Origin: Calditrichota bacterium
GTDB lineage: Bacteria > Electryoneota > RPQS01
DNA length: 6,633 nucleotides
NCBI GenBank assembly: GCA_020057985.1
Contig: JAGVEU010000379.1
Coordinates: forward strand, 1 to 6,633
Direction of reading: 5' to 3'
The position numbers and the translations under genes are program-made. Positions 1 through 4,811 of the stretch are shown piece by piece. The notes below the pieces were generated by a model. It searched no databases and had not been told where the DNA came from. It worked only from the letters and a program-made list of their open reading frames with translations. Within the stretch, counting starts at the first letter, position 1, and each line of letters opens with the position of its first letter.

Positions 1-1974
1 CGGCGGAATATTTTGTGGACCAGAGAAATCCGTTGTGAAAGGCGCTGATACGGCTATTGAATCTACAACAAGTGTTGCATCGCCAATGCTGCGAATGACC
101 AAGCCCAGAGGGATTCGGTGACCGATTTGAATGGTACCGAAATCCAGCGTATCGGGATGGAAATCCATCAACGGAGCCACTACTCGCAAGCTGCCGTTTG
201 TTGTGTCCGCAGCCGGAGTTCCTGAATTGAAGACGAAATCAGAGAACGCGAAGGGACTCGTTGCACCATTCTGAGCGCTGCTGAATAGGTGAAATTGCAG
301 GCAGAGTAGCCTTCCAAAGTCGGTAAGAGCTGTGCCGCCTGATGCGCTGATGTGAATACTGCCCGCAGTGTGGTTCTCCTGCACAGACCAACTCTGCGGT
401 ACCATTGTTGAGGTTCTGTCGAAATAAGGCGGCACTACTTCCATCAATGCGGGATTGAAAGTGACTGTGAACTGAAGCGAGGTGATGTTTCTTCCTGAAA
501 CACTGTTTTCTACGTCAACAGGCACACAGAACTGATCTCCGGCTATAGCAAAGGTATCCGGAATCCAAACAAAGACCGGCGAATTTCCACTTGTAGTGAC
601 ATAAAGGTTCGCTGTCATTGTCGCACCGGAAGCGCTGATATGACGAACGGAAACCTGCGTGTCCTGTGCGTTGTAGTTTCTGCTGTCCGGCACCGTATTG
701 AGAGTGAAGACCCTGTGGTTTGCATCACTCGGATAGGGATCACCGGCATCGCCTCCATTCGCGTTGTGCTCAAGGTTCCATTGACCATCCGATTGCTCAA
801 GGGCGACCTGATAGTTGCCTTCGTCAGTATGTCCGGGATACCATTGGTTGTCATTACCGTACTCCATGTCATCCACATGGTAGATCAACAAACCATTTGA
901 GGGAATAGCAACATCGTAGCCTGTCTGCTGGCGGTTTTCAATGAGGAAGTACTCGCTTCCCTGCAAGCCATTAGTCCACAAGCGAAAAATCGCCGGAGAA
1001 GACTCGATTTGCGGAATACTGACACCGGAGAGATTAGAGGTGACTCTTGTAGGCGTCACAAATCCCATTTGGATTCTGCACCACGCATCCGGGTGAGCAG
1101 GTAATGCGCCTGAAGCGCCATTCCATGAGCCACCTGCCATGAGACTCCATCTGCCCAGCCCCTCGGAATCGTTGCCGTAATCATAGAAGTCGGGCAGACC
1201 GAAGACAGAATGTCCCATTTCGTGTGCATAAACACCGCAGGTCATGTCGCCATAGCTGCGCCAATATTCAGGTTCCATAGAGTAGATGTCCGCGATGACT
1301 CCGTCCACATGCTGTTCTTGCGACATGCTCCACATGTGCGACCAGATATCGTTGTCGTTACCCGTCAATTCCGCTCCTGCGCCGGAGTGAATGACAAACA
1401 AGGCGTCCACATATCCGTCACCGTCATTATCGTATTGCGAGAAATCCACCACCGGATTCACCGCAATCACAGCATCTTCAGCCAGCTTCTGGGCATTTCT
1501 TGGATAGTTGCCAAAGCCGTTTTGGCCATCCACATAATAGTTATACGTGTGAGGCATTCGCGTCCACAGGAGCGCGCTTGGCAGATTCAGAGTGACCAGT
1601 GTAAGATTGCCATAGGATACTTGGCTGTAATAGTGTCTCAGCGTTCCCGTCTCATTGCCGAAGAGAAGATCGTTAAAATTGCTCGCTTCGACGTGCGCAG
1701 GGTGATCGTTGAAATCTACGAGGATCGCAATGATATTTAGATCCTCGTCCAGCGATCTCCGCATCAATTCCTGAATCGTTTTGATTCGCTGCGGTGAGTT
1801 CACTCCACGAGCAGTGATCTCGCTGTGATGAGCAAGAAAGAAAGGTTCCTCGATTTCATGATTCCGGATCCGCTGCACAAGTTCAGGATGCGGTGGCATT
1901 GCCGAAGCGATGAATGTGATTGCAAGCACAAGGAATGCAAGCAAGGAACTGTAGTGGTGGTCAAGGTTTCTCAT
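1..1974 (-). CDS. Secreted M6 family (immune inhibitor A-like) zinc metalloprotease, 3' end missing
   Basis: The frame is open for 658 codons from ATG at 1974 to the left edge, with no stop. A signal peptide covers residues 1-25 (basic start, hydrophobic LLAFLVLAITFIA, cleavage after ASA). A short pro-region follows, and the M6 catalytic domain starts near residue 80 (LNIIAILVDF). Visible motifs are a calcium-loop-like DNDGDGYVD at 182-190, the zinc motif HEMGH at 251-255 followed by GLPD at 259-262, and a conserved downstream SLMAGGSW around 277-284. Residues about 466-598 resemble a cohesin domain (GDQFCVPVDV, then LQFTVTFNPALMEV). Residues about 600-658 look like the start of an ASH/choice-of-anchor-D module (DTLDFGTIQIG). 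In this family such enzymes are secreted endopeptidases. A T9SS sorting domain may lie beyond the edge, but that is inference. The start has a good ribosome binding site and lies 32 bases after the oligoendopeptidase stop. One residue more than usual separates HExxH from GLPD. Confidence 0.93.
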   Translation of the reverse strand, partial: MRNLDHHYSSLLAFLVLAITFIASAMPPHPELVQRIRNHEIEEPFFLAHHSEITARGVNSPQRIKTIQELMRRSLDEDLNIIAILVDFNDHPAHVEASNFNDLLFGNETGTLRHYYSQVSYGNLTLVTLNLPSALLWTRMPHTYNYYVDGQNGFGNYPRNAQKLAEDAVIAVNPVVDFSQYDNDGDGYVDALFVIHSGAGAELTGNDNDIWSHMWSMSQEQHVDGVIADIYSMEPEYWRSYGDMTCGVYAHEMGHSVFGLPDFYDYGNDSEGLGRWSLMAGGSWNGASGALPAHPDAWCRIQMGFVTPTRVTSNLSGVSIPQIESSPAIFRLWTNGLQGSEYFLIENRQQTGYDVAIPSNGLLIYHVDDMEYGNDNQWYPGHTDEGNYQVALEQSDGQWNLEHNANGGDAGDPYPSDANHRVFTLNTVPDSRNYNAQDTQVSVRHISASGATMTANLYVTTSGNSPVFVWIPDTFAIAGDQFCVPVDVENSVSGRNITSLQFTVTFNPALMEVVPPYFDRTSTMVPQSWSVQENHTAGSIHISASGGTALTDFGRLLCLQFHLFSSAQNGATSPFAFSDFVFNSGTPAADTTNGSLRVVAPLMDFHPDTLDFGTIQIGHRIPLGLVIRSIGDATLVVDSIAVSAPFTTDFSGPQNIPP

Positions 1975-1979
1975 ATCAG

Positions 1980-1984
1980 TCCTT
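1980..1984 (-). promoter_or_regulatory. Ribosome binding site of the M6 metalloprotease gene
   Basis: On the minus strand AAGGA lies five bases before ATG at 1974, which supports this start. The whole gap to the preceding stop codon (1975-2006) is 32 bases and has no room for an obvious terminator, so translation probably follows from a shared transcript. Confidence 0.7.
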
Positions 1985-2006
1985 AGTAGGTAGCCTAACA
2001 TATTCG

Positions 2007-3953
2007 CTATTTTGAAAGTTTGTCAAGCTCGTCAACCATCTCCGCGAAATAGCTGATGAGTGATTGAACGGGAGCCGGAGTGGTCATATCCACGCCTGCG
2101 TCCTTCAGAAGCTCGACGGGATGTTTGGAGCTGCCGCTCTTCAAGTACTTCAGATAGCGAGCCGTTGCTCCCTGCTTGGATTTGTTGCCAGCAGCTTCGG
2201 CGCGAATATCCTTTGCCAGTGCGACGGCGGCGGCATAGCTGGTTGCATAGGCGTAGACATAGTAGCCGCGATAGAAATGGGGAACTGTGGACCACGACAC
2301 GCTTGAGAGTTCCTCATACTCGGCTGCTTCGCCGTGAAACTCCTTGAGCAGGTCACCGTACAGATTATTGAAACTATCCTTGGTCAAGGGTTTGTTCTCT
2401 TCGCCTAATTTGTGAGCTTCCCATTCCCATGTGGAGAACATGGTCTGGCGGAGATAGGTGTCGCGCACGCCATTGATGTTTTGCTCGAGTAGATAGATGA
2501 GGCGTTGCTTGGCCGCCTTGTCCTTTGATCCTGCCTTCTTGTATGCCTTGCGTGCCTCATCCAGCATTTTCATTGAGAACAGCGCTTCATCGGTTGTGGA
2601 TGCAACCTCGGCGTTGAAAATGGCGTAATCCTTATTCGGAAATGGCTGCCCTTTTTCCGAGTAATACGTGTGCATTGAATGTCCGACTTCATGCGCCACA
2701 GTGCTCACGTCATCCAGTGTGAGACCCTTCTCATAGTCGAAATTGAACAGCATGAATGGATGGACTCCGTAGCATGAACTCGAGTACGCTCCGCCGCGTT
2801 TGCCATCGCTGGAGAAAGCATCCACCCAGCCATTCTCAAGCGTGAGAGCCTTCGTCATGTCTGCCACGTACTCTTTCCCAAGTGGTTGCAGAGCTTCAGC
2901 AATCATCTTAACGCCGTCTTTCCACTGATAGCGCGTTTCGTCGGCGGGAATCAGACTGACATAGTAATCCCAGTGCCGGTAATGATCTACGCCTAACATG
3001 CGCTTGCGAATCGCATCGTACTTGTGAAAGGGGGCTGTGTTCGCTCTTGTCGCGCTGACCAGATTGACATAGACCTGCTCCGGCACAAAGGTATTGTTCA
3101 GTGCGCGTTGGAGCGTATTGTCAAACTTGCGTGCTTTCGTGAGATAGATGTCCTTTTTAATGTTGCCGGCCATCAGCGCTGCCAGTGTTGTTCCGTACTT
3201 TTGATACTGCTTCCAAACTGCCTTGAAATAGTCTTCGCGCACGCGGCGGTCTTTATGGGTTCGGTAGCTAACCCACCCCGAATAGTCCGCTTTGACTGAG
3301 TCACCGCCTGTGTCGAGAATGTAGCCAAAGTCCATGTCCACATCCGACAGCTTGCCATAGACATCAGCGGATATGCCTGTGATGTTCGAGGAGAGCGCGA
3401 GAATCTGCTCTTCAGGCTCCGAAAGTGTGTGCGCTTGAAGCAAGTACATATCGTCATATTGCTTGCGATATGGTTCGAGTGCAGGGTTCTGTTCAATGGT
3501 CTTTAGCATGGTTTCCCGCGGAATCTGAAGCAGTTCAGGCTCGACCCATGCGAGCTTCTGCCGGAACTCCACCATCAGATTAGTCAACTGCTGCTGCCTT
3601 CCCATCCACTCGGAATTCGCCAAATCCACGTGGTAGTGATACATCACATAGCCTTCGATATGGTCGAGCATGATCTCAGTTTGCTCCCGCAGCTTGTTAA
3701 ATTCGATCAGACTCTTTGCAGGTGAAGATGCGCTGCTACCGGCAAAAGAACCTTTGAAGGATGCCAGTTTGCCCAGATTGGACTTGACAACATCAAGATC
3801 CGTCTGCCAAGCGGCCATGTTTGAATAAATGTGTTCGGGCTTCCATTGATACAGCTTGTCTATGGCCGATCGCTGGATGGCATGGGCAGTCGAAAAGCAA
3901 ATGGCGAGTAGGAATAGTAGCGCGAGATGAGCGATATGGCTCCGATGTTTCAT
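2007..3953 (-). CDS. pepF: Exported oligoendopeptidase F family zinc peptidase (M3B)
   Basis: Complete gene of 648 codons. The M3B family cuts short peptides inside a closed cavity and does not attack folded proteins. The zinc site is intact: HEVGH at residues 421-425 supplies two histidines and the catalytic glutamate, and E449 in FNAEVAST is the expected third ligand. Upstream, GGAYSSSCYGVHPFML matches the conserved substrate-channel segment of PepF. Downstream, HFYRGYYVYAYATSYAAA at 559-576 carries the conserved His/Tyr residues that stabilise the transition state in this family. The N-terminal helical PepF domain occupies roughly residues 120-210. The known lactococcal PepF is cytosolic and about 600 residues long. 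This one has a clear signal peptide at 1-25 (MKHRSH, a hydrophobic core, cleavage after AHA), so it is probably periplasmic or secreted. It is probably the first gene of a unit with the M6 protease that follows. The family is certain; the exact substrate is unknown. Confidence 0.96.
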   Translation of the reverse strand: MKHRSHIAHLALLFLLAICFSTAHAIQRSAIDKLYQWKPEHIYSNMAAWQTDLDVVKSNLGKLASFKGSFAGSSASSPAKSLIEFNKLREQTEIMLDHIEGYVMYHYHVDLANSEWMGRQQQLTNLMVEFRQKLAWVEPELLQIPRETMLKTIEQNPALEPYRKQYDDMYLLQAHTLSEPEEQILALSSNITGISADVYGKLSDVDMDFGYILDTGGDSVKADYSGWVSYRTHKDRRVREDYFKAVWKQYQKYGTTLAALMAGNIKKDIYLTKARKFDNTLQRALNNTFVPEQVYVNLVSATRANTAPFHKYDAIRKRMLGVDHYRHWDYYVSLIPADETRYQWKDGVKMIAEALQPLGKEYVADMTKALTLENGWVDAFSSDGKRGGAYSSSCYGVHPFMLFNFDYEKGLTLDDVSTVAHEVGHSMHTYYSEKGQPFPNKDYAIFNAEVASTTDEALFSMKMLDEARKAYKKAGSKDKAAKQRLIYLLEQNINGVRDTYLRQTMFSTWEWEAHKLGEENKPLTKDSFNNLYGDLLKEFHGEAAEYEELSSVSWSTVPHFYRGYYVYAYATSYAAAVALAKDIRAEAAGNKSKQGATARYLKYLKSGSSKHPVELLKDAGVDMTTPAPVQSLISYFAEMVDELDKLSK

Positions 3954-3959
3954 TGTATG

Positions 3960-3963
3960 TCCT
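3960..3963 (-). promoter_or_regulatory. Ribosome binding site of the oligoendopeptidase gene
   Basis: On the minus strand AGGA lies six bases before ATG at 3953. With the signal peptide starting right at this ATG, it fixes the start codon. I could not identify a convincing promoter in the A/T-rich bases further upstream (about 3964-4020). Confidence 0.6.
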
Positions 3964-4020
3964 GACTTTATTTTAGTACTTGATAGAATCGTGTGTTTCG
4001 GTTGTGCTTATTTCATGGTT

Positions 4021-4038
4021 GACGAATGAGACTTCGTC
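4021..4038. repeat. Small inverted repeat upstream of the oligoendopeptidase gene
   Basis: GACGAA at 4021-4026 and TTCGTC at 4033-4038 form a six-base stem around a six-base loop, about 70 bases before the oligoendopeptidase start. It could be an operator, a leader hairpin or chance; the sequence does not decide between them. Confidence 0.35.
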
Positions 4039-4118
4039 GAGTGCTCAGCGCGGGCAAAGTCCAATTCATGTTGTTTCCCGTAAGTTCTCCGTCAATGAAT
4101 TTTCGTCGCGATCTTGTT

Positions 4119-4150
4119 TCCCCCCGTTGACGGGGGGACAAAGGGGGGTT
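4119..4150. repeat. C6/G6/G6 palindromic element with two alternative hairpins
   Basis: A C6 run at 4120-4125 pairs with a G6 run at 4132-4137 around GTTGAC. The flanking T4119-A4138 and the inner G4126-C4131 pairs extend the stem to eight base pairs with a TTGA loop. A second G6 run at 4143-4148, after ACAAA, could compete for the same C run. It resembles the G/C-run palindromes scattered between genes in many environmental genomes; that comparison is from memory, not a search. Confidence 0.65.
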
Positions 4151-4199
4151 CTTGATGCCAACTTACTTTTGGAAATGACTATCTTTCACTCAAACGTAG

Positions 4200-4219
4200 G
4201 GGCGCATAGCAATGCGCCC
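4200..4219. repeat. Perfect short palindrome, GGGCGCAT arms
   Basis: GGGCGCAT at 4200-4207 and ATGCGCCC at 4212-4219 form a perfect eight-base stem around the loop AGCA. There is no T-run on either side, so it does not look like an intrinsic terminator. It looks like another class of interspersed palindrome. Confidence 0.65.
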
Positions 4220-4267
4220 GCCAATCAACCCGCAACCTTCTTTCCGCAAACCCCTAGCCCAAACATC

Positions 4268-4314
4268 TGTCATCCTGAGTTCGCGTCTTCGCAATCTCAT
4301 GAACTCAGAGTCTC
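4268..4314 (+). repeat. TGTCATCCTGA repeat, copy 1 (degenerate hairpin)
   Basis: This 47-base element matches the copy at 4474-4520 at 42 of 47 positions. Its core stem pairs CTGAGTTC (4275-4282) with GAACTCAG (4301-4308). The outer and inner pairs that are intact in the other copy are here wobbles (G4283-T4300, T4273-G4310) or mismatches (C4274/A4309, C4284/A4299), so it looks like a decayed copy of a palindromic element. The plus sign marks the TGTCATCCTGA reading direction only. Confidence 0.75.
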
Positions 4315-4319
4315 CACTT

Positions 4320-4350
4320 TCATCCCTCATCCTTCCGCCTTCATCCTTTC
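4320..4350. repeat. CATCC-rich imperfect repeat tract
   Basis: CATCC occurs three times (4321, 4328 and 4342), with TTCC/TTCCG variants between, in a pyrimidine-rich tract joining the first palindromic copy to the inverted pair. It is low-complexity and has no coding or structural signal. It may be another interspersed repeat type, but one occurrence cannot show that. Confidence 0.4.
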
Positions 4351-4354
4351 CGAC

Positions 4355-4434
4355 AGATCCTTCACCCCCTCGAAGACTTAGGGGATTCAGGATGACAAGT
4401 AGGTTGTCATCCTGAAGGTCCTCCTGAAGGATCT
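4355..4434. repeat. Head-to-head pair of TGTCATCCTGA repeats forming a nested palindrome
   Basis: Two elements face each other. The left half read on the minus strand (4397-4355) starts TGTCATCCTGA, contains GTCTTCG and ends AGGATCT. The right half (4405-4434) starts TGTCATCCTGA on the plus strand and ends AGGATCT. The inner arms 4386-4398 and 4404-4416 are a perfect 13-base inverted repeat around GTAGG. The outer arms 4355-4364 and 4425-4434 are a perfect 10-base inverted repeat. The left half has its own small CCCCT/AGGGG hairpin (4366-4370 with 4380-4384). The right half contains a 9-base direct repeat, TCCTGAAGG, at 4410-4418 and 4422-4430. Confidence 0.8.
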
Positions 4435-4473
4435 CTCTTTTTCGTCCTTCCGTGGCAGCCTCTTCCCTTACAT

Positions 4474-4520
4474 TGTCATCCTGAGTTCACGTCTTCGCTA
4501 TCTCGTGAACTCAGGATCTC
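4474..4520 (+). repeat. TGTCATCCTGA repeat, intact hairpin copy
   Basis: Bases 4478-4491 and 4504-4517 pair perfectly over 14 base pairs (ATCCTGAGTTCACG and its complement) around a 12-base loop, TCTTCGCTATCT. The element lies about 45 bases downstream of the LVIVD gene stop and could shield or end that transcript. No T-run follows the stem on the minus strand, so it is not a standard intrinsic terminator. Its likeness to copy 1 and to the inverted pair marks it as a repeat family member. Confidence 0.8.
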
Positions 4521-4529
4521 TGTCTCTTG

Positions 4530-4561
4530 TTTCAGCGTTTCAGTATTTCAGTATTTCAGCG
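4530..4561. repeat. Four tandem 8-base units (TTTCAGCG/TTTCAGTA)
   Basis: Four consecutive 8-base units occur in the order TTTCAGCG, TTTCAGTA, TTTCAGTA, TTTCAGCG. They end one base before the LVIVD gene stop codon (TAA on the minus strand, plus-strand 4563-4565). The tract lies in the 3' untranslated part of that gene. Confidence 0.7.
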
Positions 4562-4562
4562 T

Positions 4563-4811
4563 TTACTTCAGAAGCATCATCTTCTGAGTCATAGTGGACT
4601 GTGCTGATTCCAAGCGCACAAAATACAACCCCGATGAGAGTCTGTTGGCATCGAACCGCACCTCATGAGATCCTGTGCTCAGCATTCCATTCATCAGCGT
4701 CACCACATTCCGCCCCAGCACATCAAACACCCGCAACTCCACCTGCGATTGCACCGGCACGTCATACCGAATTGTTGTCATCGAGTTGAACGGATTTGGA
4801 TAAGAAGAAAG
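4563..4811 (-). other. T9SS type A C-terminal sorting domain (part of the LVIVD gene)
   Basis: The last 82 or so residues carry the YPNPFN start, a beta-sandwich pattern (TTIRYDVP, VELRVFDVLGR, HEVRFDA) and the terminal SGLYFVRL...KMMLLK. This is the family signature for export by the type IX system and implies that the genome encodes the Por/Spr machinery. The NPFN form is common outside classical Bacteroidetes; that is general knowledge and does not fix the taxon. Confidence 0.88.

Larger units (their letters stand above)
3954..4562. other. Gene-free spacer made of short interspersed repeats
   Basis: About 610 bases separate the LVIVD gene stop from the oligoendopeptidase start. I see no protein family in any frame; the plus-strand open frame over 3980-4381 reads through unrelated palindromes and gives low-complexity protein. 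The stretch holds a small hairpin (4021-4038), a C6/G6/G6 element (4119-4150), a perfect GGGCGCAT palindrome (4200-4219), four related elements bounded by TGTCATCCTGA and, in most copies, AGGATCT (4268-4520, both orientations), a CATCC-rich tract (4320-4350) and an 8-base tandem repeat (4530-4561). The oligoendopeptidase promoter must lie here if that gene has its own. Nothing is recognisable in 4039-4118 or 4151-4199. Confidence 0.8.

Noticed and set aside
1..3. M6 gene as a pseudogene because no stop is seen
   Set aside because: The frame is intact for 658 codons up to the window edge; the missing stop is only truncation by the window.
1210..1740. 176-codon plus-strand open frame
   Set aside because: It lies fully antisense to the catalytic domain of the M6 protease and has no recognisable domain. 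The minus-strand frame has clear family motifs.
3980..4381. 133-codon plus-strand open frame in the spacer
   Set aside because: It runs through several unrelated palindromes, has no ribosome binding site that I can see and gives low-complexity protein.
4268..4520. CRISPR array
   Set aside because: The copies differ in orientation, length and spacing, and are themselves palindromic with variable middles. There are no regular spacers and no cas genes in the window.
4474..4520. Intrinsic terminator of the LVIVD gene
   Set aside because: The stem is long and perfect, but no T-run follows it in the direction of transcription and closely related copies lie elsewhere in the spacer. A termination role is possible but not supported.
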